A stretch of DNA of 64,000 nucleotides. Source: Maylandia zebra. Lineage: Eukaryota > Chordata > Actinopteri > Cichliformes > Cichlidae. A program made the position numbers and the translations under genes. The DNA lies in contig NC_135175.1 of the NCBI RefSeq assembly GCF_041146795.1, positions 23,289,075 through 23,353,074 on the forward strand. Direction: 5' to 3'. Below the pieces are notes generated by a model. It did not search any database and had not been told where the DNA came from. It saw nothing but the letters and a program-made list of their open reading frames with translations. Shown in pieces: positions 12,201 to 24,200 of the stretch; position 1 is the stretch's first letter; the number at the start of each line of letters is the position of its first letter.

Positions 12201-15200
12201 GTAAACACCACTTTATATTCCCCGGCTGGCCCTACCCAAAAGAAGGCCTGGGAAAAATGTCTGCATGTGCAGGAGATTTGAAATAAATATCCAGGCCCCT
12301 ATTGTGGAGCTCCAACAAAGACGAGTATCTTAGTAACACCACACGGGTTTACTCGGCGAGACGTTTTCTCTTTCCCCTCCTCCTCCTCCTCCACAATAAA
12401 CACACTTCTCATCATCGGCGGGTTAGGGCTTAGGATGAGATTGATGAGGAGTTTCTTTAACTACCAGATGAAACCTGTTGGCCCTTTGCTGGGTCAGTCA
12501 GGGGGTCAGACTCGTTCCAACTCGTTTGAGGATCAAACACATTTCAATACTGTGGGGAAGACCAAAAGACTATTCTCTGCAAAGCACGAGTTCCTGTACA
12601 AATCCTGTTTCACAGACTTTATGCATGCTTTAATAATTGTCACTTATTTTGGTTGAAATAGAACAGGAAGTTGTCACCATCAAAACCCTTACCCTTGATT
12701 TCACTGTTTTTGAGTAAATATAGCGCTGAGATATCACACTCATCAATTCTATCTATTAATGTGATTACATTTCCTTGATATAAATAGAAGACTGACTAAA
12801 GGTTTATGTTGATATCTTCAGTCTTTGTTACAGCATACTGATCATCTCAATAAGGATGACATGTATGGTTCTCATCATTACAATGCCACCTATTGGTGGT
12901 GTGGAGACAAGTAACAGAGAGACAATAATGGCAATTTTCTTTTTTTATTTATCTAAATTCCTTTGCTAATGCTGCAAAAAAGAAAAAGTGGACAATATTT
13001 GATAAGTACATCACCAACAATGTAGTATCTCAATTTCTAAATATGATCAGAACCTAAAAACAAACTAAACAACAACCTTTACTTGCCTCAGTGATGCAGC
13101 TCTTCTGCAAAGATTTGAGAACACAGCAGTAAAGCGGTAGACATTTTACAGCAGCAAATAAAGCTAAATCATAACATCTGACATCAAAACCTTAAGTCGC
13201 TCTTGATTCATCCACAATTTGGACAATTTGTTAAACTATCAATCATTCAGGTGACAGAGCCTCTAAAGAGTTGAACATTAAAAAACAACAACATTAAAAA
13301 AAAAAAAAAAAAAACCATCTTTAATCTGTTGGCGTCTTTTAGTACATCGTCAAAAGTAAACACAGCCACATGAAAAGGCTGACTTACGACGTTAGAAGTG
13401 AAATTCATCATTCACTTCATTTCCGCACTCAAAGGGAACTCGCAGTGCTATAACATTAGCCCAGTGGGTTAAAATGCCACATAAAACCTTATGGCATAGC
13501 AGTCTAATGCTGTTATTGGATAAAGGGATAATATCACATTATAAAAACACAGATCTGCTTTTACATTTATCTTGCCGTCGGCTGTATAATTCACTCTGCA
13601 GGCAGCTCGGGCTTTTTGTTTTGTTTTTTTGGAGGGCGATTAAATGGAGGAGTGGGTATATCATTTCCACCCTTGCCTTAGCACAGAACCAACAAAATAT
13701 ATACCTGGAAGTGCAGCTCAACACTGAACAGTACTTCCTCTAGGCACATTTATGGAAGCTGTATTGCAAGAAACAGTCTTGCTGAAATGAAAAAGAACAA
13801 AAGGGAGAAATGTGAAAGAGGCCCTCATCCTGCTTCCTACACATCAGGGCTTGCCCTCTACTGAAGAAATCCAACCGAAACAAATTAGTGGGCTGAGGAA
13901 GAAAAGAACTCGCTATACACTACAGTACAAACTAATTTTTATGTGCTTTTGCCAGGAGGGACATAAACCAGAGAGGTTTCAAACTGTGACACAGGATAGA
14001 GGCGTATTAAAAGTAAATCTTTGGCCCTCCATTTTGCAAGGCTCTATTGTGCTGTCATGTTGCTGCGACTTTATGGACGTTTGGAACACGAGCCCCCAGC
14101 CCATTTTTTGGGGGGGGTAATCAATTAAACAAGGAAGTTCGCTGAGCCTTACAACTCGATTATTAGCTTGTCCTTTTGAAGTTTTATTTTAGGGGGCTGG
14201 GGAGGAGGTGACAAGGAATCAGGCTTTAAATCAGTGGGGCCGATGCAGCAGTGTTGAAGCGTTTGCAGCCTATGGCCATATTGAAAGGGTTTGTCAGGAT
14301 GTGGCACTGGGTGAAGACCAGATTCAGACTTTCATGGTTAATGAGCTTTTTGCGGTGGCAGTTACGGTCAGTGGCATGAGTCAGGGAGAGGGCAAGCACT
14401 AAGCACCTGCTGCTGCTCTGGTTGCTAAGAGAAAACCTCTTGCATAGGTATTAGAGCATTCAAATACATAACAGCCTAGAGTACAGTACCACACAAAATT
14501 TTACTATGAACTGTTTTTAATGACTTCCAAGTTTGTTTGTTTTTTTTAAACCAAAAAAAATTGTCCAAATAATTTTTTGTAATGAAATTCTACCTTGTCC
14601 ATAATTTTTTAAAGGCATCAATAAACATGTATTACAAAAAAAAAAAAAAATTGATATGCTGCTAACAGAGATTTAGAACAGTTGGATAGGTTGGCAACTT
14701 TTTTCTCATTTTTAGATAAAGACCCATAGTTTGTACCTTTTTCGATCCTGCAAATCCCTCAGACTCCAAAAAGAAATAGGCAAATGGCATCAGGACGAAG
14801 AGGCAAAGATTGGAGAACAGTGACACCAGGTTCCACAGACCTGCAGTAACCAAACAGACATATACAGAGACAATATATTATTAAAAAAATGTTTCATTAT
14901 GAAGGGGACATGTGCCAAAGATTCATTCACAGAGTTTCCTAAATTGCAATTTAAGTTAAGACAGTTTTGTCTGTTGAGTGCCCTTTTGGCAGTTTCTAAG
15001 TCATGGACTCTACTGCCACCTGGTGGATACTTGAACATCAAACAGCCTTAACAGAAGCAGGTAATTAGCACTGGCAGTGCAAATAAATAATTCTCAATCT
15101 CAAATGGTTTAAGGGGAAAAACAAACTGGCTTCTTTCATTTGTTAGCACCCCATCTGGTGACACATCTATTCTTTTTTTTTTTTGTATAGCAAAGTCATG

Positions 15201-18200
15201 TTTCAACAAATACAAAGTTTCTCAACAGTCATAGGAAGCAAACTGTGTCAGTGTTTGTACAAAGAGACCACATTTCTTATTATCTAATGCATTATTTGGC
15301 TTAATCAAAGCTTTAACTTACTCTACAAAATTCTAGCACATAAGATATTTTTAATAGGTTTCACCTTTTTTCTCCCTTTATAAACATCTAAAAATTCTCA
15401 AAGTCAGCATGTTTTCTTTTAGTTTTAGTGCAAACACAATGGAACTGATTCATGTTTAGACTTTGTGCACCAAAGGACACTTAATGTTATCTTTTCTACA
15501 CAAACATAACCCAGATAATTAACATCATTGGTGTTTAAATCTTCATAATAAGATGTGTAAGGTGAGTGAATAACATACACTGTCACGTAGTTACTCTGAG
15601 ATAAATGAATGTGTCACCATAAACGCGCATTAATGTGTCCACAAATTGAAACTAGATACACTGTATGATAGAGGACTTTATAGACTACAGGTGTCAAAAC
15701 TTACAGCTGTGGATCTTCATACTACACCAAAGTAATTTATCTACTATAGAAAACATTTTATGTGCATTAACAAAAACTTTGTTTATTAATTACCGTATTT
15801 TCACGACCATAAGGCGCACTTAAAAGTCTTAGATTTTCTTCAAAAAGTGCGGCGCGCCCTATAGCGCGGTGCGCCCTATGTGTTGTAAGGAGGATGTAGT
15901 AGAGAACACCATGAGAACGTTAAAGGGTGAAGTGTGGGCGTTGATCGTATATACCGGGACAATCGCACATACCTGTATAAAAGAACAGGTATGTGCATTA
16001 TGCAGGACATCGTTGTTTTAACAACCCTGAAAATGGCAAAGAGACACGCTTACGAAGCACAGTTTAAACTGAAGGCCATCAGCTACGCGGAGGAACATGG
16101 AAATCGAGCAGCGGCGAGAGAATTTAAGATTAACGAATCGATGGTTCGCAAACGGAGGAAGCTGGAAAACAAGCTCCGGCAGGTCAAGAAAACGCAGCTG
16201 AGTTTCCGCGGACATATGGCGAGGTGGCTCGAGTTGGAGGAAAGACTCGAGCGGTGGATCATCGAGCAAAGAGCGAGCGGGAGAAGCGTTTCGACGGTCA
16301 CCATTCGGCTAAAAGCAGTTTCACTAGCTGAAGAGATGAACATTGAACATTTCCAAGGAGGTCCGTCTTGGTGCTTTCGTTTTATGAAACGGTGCCATTT
16401 TTCCATCCGGACCAGGACTACGGTAGCGCAGCAACTTCCAGCGGATTATAAGGAAAAGCTGGCCATCTTCCGCTCCTACTGCAGCAAACACATCGGCGAC
16501 AAAAACATCCAGCCCAGCCACATCACAAACATGGACGAGGTCCCGCTCACTTTTGACATCCCGGTGAGTCACACTGTGGAGAAGCAGGGGACCAGCACGG
16601 TAGCGATACGCACAACGGGGTATGAAAAGTCTTCTTTTACTGTTGTGCTTGGCTGCCATGCTAATGGACAGAAACTGCCGCCTATGGTGATTTTTAAGCG
16701 AAAGACTTTGCCTAAAGAGAAGTTTCCAGCAGAAATCATCATTAAGGCAAATGAAAAGGGCTGGATGGATGAGGAAATGATGAAAGACTGGCTGAGGGAG
16801 GTGTATGTAAGGAGACCAGGTGGTTTTTTCCACGCATCACCATCGCTGTTGATCTGTGACTCTATGCGTGCCCATCTCACAGCCGATGTGAAAAAACTTG
16901 TGAAGCAAATGAACTGTGAGCTTGCTGTCATTCCGGGAGGCCTGACAAAGGAACTCCAACCGCTGGACATCGGTGTGAACCGCCCGTTCAAAGTAAGGCT
17001 GCGAGCGGCCTGGGAGCGATGGATGACCGGTGGAGACCACAGTTTCACTAAGAGTGGAAGGCAGCGCCGGGCGAGTTACGCCACAATTTGCCAATGGATT
17101 GTAGATGCTTGGGCTAACATGTCTGCTGGCACTGTTGTTCGAGCTTTCGCAAAAGCCGGCATCGTTTCCGAGGAGCTGCACGGCACGGAAAGTGACTCTG
17201 ACAGTGAAGACAGTGAACCTGGCATGTTTGATGGAGATTTAGCGCAGCTGTTCAATTCAGACACAGAGGATGAGGACTTCGATGGGTTTGATTGATGATA
17301 AAAATGTGAGTACCAAACTTTGTTTTGCTCCTGCTTTATTTTTAAATACGCACACTTGTATGCTTGTGTGTTGTTGATGATGACGATTACCGGCAATAGA
17401 AATGTGAGTAAGGTACCGAATTCAGGTTTGCTCCCGCTTTATTTTTAAATACGCATACGGTACTTGTATGCGCCCTATGGTCCAGTGCGCCTTATGTGTG
17501 TGTTAAATACAGTAAGGGCACACATAACTGAGACTGCGCCTTTTAGCACAGTGCGCCTTATGGTCGTGAAAATACGGTACTGGGCATTCTTGGCATTCTT
17601 TTTTGTGGTATTACACATTTAATCCTACAATTTAAACCCCCAAAGTTGTGCTGACAACTTTGTGATACTGTTTGAACTGCATATTTGTCTCTTATATTAA
17701 GATATCTCGGAGTATAACTTTAACACTGACAGAAAGGCAAGTTTCACTGATCCAGGTTGACATTCCTTCTATAGACAGATCCCGTTCGGATGCTATTAAT
17801 GTTGATGAGTCACCAAATAATTACTTAGTGAGAATTACTATAATTAGTTTTAGAAAACTCTATTGTCTGGATTTATATTAATCTCTACTAGGAACTCCAC
17901 AAAAACACAATAAGTACACTCTTAGGGTATTTTCACACCTACAGTTCATTTATGTTGGTCCGAATTAGTTGGCGATTCGTAATTTGTTTTTTTTTTCCCA
18001 AAAAGAAGAATCCAAGCAAACTAAATTTCATCACTACAAACCATGTGAAAATGTTCAGTCTACTTAATGGCCAGATGTGTGTGGAGTGGGAGCAACAAAG
18101 ACAAATGGAAGATAGAAGATGCTGTGTTCTGGATGACTGGTGAACACGGAGAAATGCTAGCCTGTACAGACCACATCTATAGTACATTGCTGCATCACAG

Positions 18201-21200
18201 AATTTTTTTTTTTTTTAAACCTCAGACTTGCAATGTACAACTAGTAGCTGATCCAGACTGAGATTGGATCACATTCACACCACATCTGTGGTTAGTAGTC
18301 CAATGTAATGTACACAGAATGTTAATGAGCACAACTTTTTTATCCTGACATTAATGTGAAAAGCTGAACTGACTGTTATTATGATCAAATACGCTGGAAG
18401 ACAAATTTTCTTTACAGTGAAGTATTTCATAAACAAAAAGAGAAAATGAAAACTGGGATAAACTGTGTGAACTACTGACCGTGAATGAGGGAGCCATTGA
18501 GCCACTGAATGTAGTAGTTTTGGGGGAAGGAGAGCAGGATCTCATTACTAATGATTGAGAAAGGCAATAAGGAGACGGCACCACCCGACACTGCCAGAGT
18601 GAAGGTGCACAAGTACAATCTGTAAATGTAATCAACACACAGACATAGACACACGTACAGACTCATGTTAGGGCAATTCCACATAACAACACCAAAAGGA
18701 AAAATCGTTTACTTACTGAAAGATTAGATTAGTTTAGATTATTGTATATTCTAAAAAAATAAAAATAAAAATAAAAAAAGGCCACTTGCATCAAGTGGGA
18801 GTGTGTCACACGGATAAACATTTCCAGCAAGCAACATATTAGCTTATTTAGAATCAGTAGCCACTTAAATAAAACTAAACCTTCACCACCTTTGCCTTAG
18901 TCCACGAACAACAAAAGGCATAAACTGGGTATTTTTTCACAATATAGTGTCCAGACTCTGCCCAAGGCAGTGACCAGCTGCTCAGTGGGCCCGACACCCG
19001 TTTGCTAAAAAAAGCATGTTAATCAGGCATGCTATCTATTGTGTGCGCAGGACCCTAAGGTACCATGTCCTCCAGCTGGAAATAAGCAGGCAGGACGAAT
19101 GCGATGACAGCAGTCATACAATGAAGGGTGGATGTAAGATCCTAGCTGGAGTGATGTGATACCTTCATCACTGGTCTAGAAAATGAAACCATTTTTGAAA
19201 CATACAGATTGTTGGGGAGCAAATTTATGAAAACATTTTTCTGGTTATTAGTAATTAATGATTATTTTGCTTAAGCTCGTCTTCTTCTTACTTTCTACAT
19301 TAAATGAATTAACTGATTTGGACGCAGTAAATTCTGAATTGCAGAAAATTCATTTAATTTAATTAAGAAAATTAATGGTTAGCATCTACAAATAAAGAAT
19401 TTTTTTTTAATTTTTGTACGGAACAAAATCCCACACTCACGATATTCTGTTGACAACAGCATCTTCATCCTCGTGGTCATCTAAAGAGGGAAACAAAAGT
19501 CCTTCAGTTTCAAGGAGAAATCCTGAGTCAGACTATAGACTCTGCAAAGACTACACTGTATATGTAAGTACAGCAGAACATAATCTAACACAGGTCATTT
19601 CAGCTTTGTAATACAACAGTTTCCTCAAAGCACTTTATGGTACATTATGATGTAAAGACCCCACAATGTCAGGAAATCCCAGCAACCATATAATTCCCTT
19701 ACAAGAGAGCAATTGGTGATGGTGAGAAAAAAGAACTTAATTTTAATTTAGATTCAGAGAGGCAGCTACAGTGGGGCAAAAAAGCATTTAGTCAGCCACC
19801 GATTGTGCAAGTTCCCCCACCTAAAATGATGACAGAGGTCAGTAATTTGCACCAGAGGTACACTTCAACTGTGAGAGACAGAATGTGAAAAAAAAAAAAA
19901 AAAAAAATCCATGAATCCACATGGTAGGATTTGTAAAGAATTTATTCGTAAATCAGGGTGGAAAATAAGTATTTGGTCAATAACAAAAATACAACTCAAT
20001 ACTTTGTAACATAACCTTTGTTGGCAATAACAGAGGTCAAACGTTTACTATAGGTCTTTACCAGGTTTGCACACACAGTAGCTGGTATTTTGGCCCATTC
20101 CTCCATGCAGATCTTCTCGAGAGCAGTGATGTTTTGGGGCTGTCGCCGAGCAACACGGACTTTCAACTCCCGCCACAGATTTTCTATGGGGTTGAGGTCT
20201 GGAGACTGGCTAGGCCACTCCAGGACTTTCAAATGCTTCTTACGGAGCCACTCCTTTGTTGCCCGGGCGGTGTGTTTTGGATCATTGTCATGTTGGAAGA
20301 CCCAGCCTCGTTTCATCTTCAAAGTTCTCACTGATGGAAGGAGGTTTTGGCTCAAAATCTCACGATACATGGCCCCATTCATTCTGTCCTTAACACGGAT
20401 CAGTCGTCCTGTCCCCTTGGCAGAAAAACAGCCCCATAGCATGATGTTTCCACCCCCATGCTTCACAGTAGGTATGGTGTTCTTGGGATGCAACTCAGTA
20501 TTCTTCTTCCTCCAAACACGACGAGTTGAGTTTATACCAAAAAGTTCTACTTTGGTTTCATCTGACCACATGACATTCTCCCAATCCTCTGCTGTATCAT
20601 CCATGTGCTCTCTGGCAAACTTCAGACGGGCCTGGACATGCACTGGCTTCAGCAGCGGAACACGTCTGGCACTGCGGGATTTGATTCCCTGCCGTTGTAG
20701 TGTGTTACTGATGGTGACCTTTGTTACTTTGGTCCCAGCTCTCTGCAGGTCATTCACCAGGTCCCCCCGTGTGGTTCTGGGATCTTTGCTCACCGTTCTC
20801 ATGATCATTTTGACCCCACGGGATGAGATCTTGCGTGGAGCCCCAGATCGAGGGAGATTATCAGTGGTCTTGTATGTCTTCCATTTTCTGATGATTGCTC
20901 CCACAGTTGATTTTTTCACACCAAGCTGCTTGCCTATTGTAGATTCACTCTTCCCAGTCTGGTGCAGGTCTACAATACTTTTCCTGGTGTCCTTCGAAAG
21001 CTCTTTGGTCTTGGCCATGGCGGAGTTTGGAGTCTGACTGTTTGAGGCTGTGGACAGGTGTCTTTTATACAGATGATGAGTTCAAACAGGTGCCATTCAT
21101 ACAGGTAACGAGTGGGGGACAGAAAAGCTTCTTACAGGAGACGTTACAGGTCTGTGAGAGCCAGAGATTTTCCTTGTTTGAGGTGACCAAATACTTATTT

Positions 21201-24200
21201 TCTACCCTAATTTACGAATAAATTCTTTACAAATCCTACCATGTGGATTCATGGATTTTTTTTTCACATTCTGTCTCTCACAGTTGAAGTGTACCTCTGG
21301 TGCAAATTACTGACCTCTGTCATCATTTTAAGTGGGGGAACTTGCACAATCGGTGGCTGACTAAATACTTTTTTGCCCCACTGTATCTGCCACCCCTGGT
21401 TGGGGAGTGTGGGGGAAAAGAGAAGAGACAGGAGAGCACAGGAAGACTACGAAAAACAAACAAGACAAAAAACAAACTCTGGGCAAACATAGAAGAGAAA
21501 AAAAAAAAAAAAAAACAGCAACATGGATATAATAACATAATGAACGCTTTCATACAGATAGCTCAAAGTATCTGATATTCTCTACTCACCATACAAAACC
21601 AAAATGTATGATTAACTATCAGTACAAATACAGAACAAATTTCAGACAGCTGAAAAAAAAATGGATGCGTCCAGGTCTGAAAACTAAAGCCAACAGCCTT
21701 CACTTTTTGCAAAAAACCAAACGTCGGCCAATGAGCTTCCACCTTCAGTCAGACCCATACCTCACTTGGCACATTGAGTGTCAAAACACTAAGAGTCAGT
21801 GAAAACATTTCACAAACCAACAAGTAAACAAGAGGCTGCATCGATTTTATATACGTCATCAGGGGAAAAACGTCAAACAGCAGGCTAAGAATGTTGTACC
21901 CTTAAATATTATGTACCAGTTTTGTTACCTTGGGATTCAGTTAATTGTGGATAGTGGAAATTTCTATGTCACAAATGGTTAAGCGTAACAAGGCAATCCA
22001 AAGAAGTCCCACCCAGAACCAGAATAACCCTTGGACCTGTACCGTACTAATAATGCTTTTTACAACCATACAAGTGTTGATATTCTCCACTGACAGTAAA
22101 CAGCTGGATGCACATGGTCACACATCCTATCTGAGCCTTCTTCCTGTTTTAAAAGAGCTTTTCCTCTACACTGTTGCAAGTGCTTACCTTATCATGTTAA
22201 GTACCTTGAGAAGACTTGTGCTAATGCTTTGGCACTATATAAAGAAAATTCAATTGAATCAAATCTCTGATTCTATTATCTAAAGCAAAAAAATAAAAAA
22301 TAAAAAAAAATTTGATGATGGAAGCTAAAATACTCACACATTATTTGCTCTATAACCCAAAACCCAAACCACTGGGTGCAGCCTAGTTTTCTACAGTTTA
22401 AATCTCCAGAAGGGATTTCTGATGTGAAGTGGTCTACTTTTAAAATAAGACAAGGTAAGGCTGGGTGACCTGGACAAACTATATTAGCCTTGGGAAAATG
22501 GGAAAGAGTTCACATTATCTACATGACTATTTTTGTGCTACATGTTTGTATTTTTCTTTTCTTCTTGTTCTTATCTCCTTGTTTGTCACACAGGTTACAA
22601 TCAATGTTTTAGGTGACGTAGCTGAAGTTATCAACCTCACAGGACAAGTTATGTCAGCATTAACCTAACAGCTTTTGTGACCAAGTGGATTAATGTGGCC
22701 ACAGCCCTTCCAACACAAAGCAGGCTGTGTTCAGGCGTGGGTGTGACCCAAAGCAAACAACTATAGTATCCTTGGCTGTAAAAAATCATGAGTTCTGAGT
22801 GTGAGCAAACACAGCATAAATGACAAAATAAGCAAACCTCTGTTATGCTTGGTGTGAGAATCGTTTCACCGCAGACACAGCGCTGCTTTTTACGTGTTAC
22901 AGACAGGCGAGAATTTTAGTCTGAACTCACATTTTGCACAGCACTTACCACTCTTCCTCTTGTATCTGGTTATGATGAAGTAGGACACGATGTAGAGGAC
23001 GGCAAACAGGAGGAAGCAAATCTGAAACAACATCACAAGAATTTTAATGCAGGATTTATTATGACAAGGGATGAATCAGCACATTGGAGACACCATATGC
23101 ACCATCCACCCAGCAGATTTTAAACCCCAAAATATCCCACATTAAGACTATGACACACTTAGGTATTAAAAGGATTGTCAAAGTATTTCTTACACCATAT
23201 GCTGTATATACAATGCTAATACCATTGTGTGCAGCTCAAAATCAGTAATACGTGGTCTTAGGTACAGAGTAGTTATTGTGTTTTTATATGATGAAGTTGA
23301 AAGATCAAAACCTTCTTCTCAGAGCTTTACTGCGATACCACTGTTAAATGTACAAGCTGTGCTCCCCCACTCTGAGGAACACACTGGGAATTCATTTATA
23401 TCCAAGGCATTATCAGGCTTGACCATCTCTCCCAATACTGTAAAATAATAGGATCAACAGAAGTAAATACAGGAAGAAATTGATGTGTTCTGAACTAGTA
23501 GATAACAAAGGAGACTTCAATCCCAACATTTGTATTTATCTGAATAATATTTTAGGCAAAACTCGACTGTCTATGGTGTCTGTCGCAAAGAATAGCTGGC
23601 TATAAGAAGGCATTTAGCTCAAACTTGTAGCCTACACGTCACTCTGGAGTTTCTTTGGAACTGAGACTGAGACCACCTCGGGAGACCAGTTGTTTTGGTC
23701 CACACCCAAAAGCGATTACCGTGTTCACAAATGAACTGCACCAAAAGGAAAAACAAACCAGAGTCTGATATGAATGGACTAAACGGTGTGGATGTTAAAA
23801 GATCAAGACTGCCGTTTAACAGCAATGGCAGATTTCTTACAATGACCAACATATTCTGAGCTCACACAAGGTAACTTTTAGTTGTAATGGTGTAACCTCT
23901 AATTATTTGCATAAAAGCAATTTTGCATTTTGCATTAAAGCAAGTCAATAACTTCTCATGCTCTAATATTGAGCAATTTACTTTTTTTGTGTACCAGTAA
24001 ATGATTACTGCAACTCAATTGTGCATGTCCCTTATGTCAGTTGCAAAGTTTATGCAGAAACCTTAATTGCAACCACATGATAGCACATTAACAGTGGCAA
24101 CTAAGATGTTTAATATGACCCATTTATTCGATTAAAGTAGGAAAGTGAGAATTGCATTGTTGCTCTTATTTGTCTGATGACACTAATTAGGTCGAAGCTA

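Larger units (their letters stand above)
7223..14736 (-). other. lmbr1 intron 5, expected host of the ZRS shh enhancer
   Basis: This 7.5-kb intron lies between the exons ending ...EGFAGSKK and beginning GIKARILE, which correspond to human LMBR1 exons 5 and 6. In jawed vertebrates the ZRS limb/fin enhancer of sonic hedgehog resides in this intron. No clear transposon with ends was found in most of it. The rightmost 1 kb (13400-14440) is the most complex part; see the separate candidate entry. The remainder is AT-rich with poly-T and poly-A runs and a small tandem duplication at 9265-9344. Confidence 0.8.

Noticed and set aside
13812..14120. 102-codon plus-strand frame in lmbr1 intron 5
   Set aside because: No recognisable domain; falls in the putative enhancer region and ends in a G run. 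Treated as chance.
15934..16032. 33-codon N-terminal extension of the pogo transposase frame
   Set aside because: It begins at GTG, not ATG. The conserved HTH starts at the ATG at 16033. An in-frame ATG at 15991 remains possible but unsupported.
16083..17181. Several minus-strand frames over the pogo transposase
   Set aside because: Antisense shadows of the transposase.
20090..21037. 315-codon open frame on the plus strand
   Set aside because: It is an antisense shadow of the Tc1 transposase with no recognisable domain.
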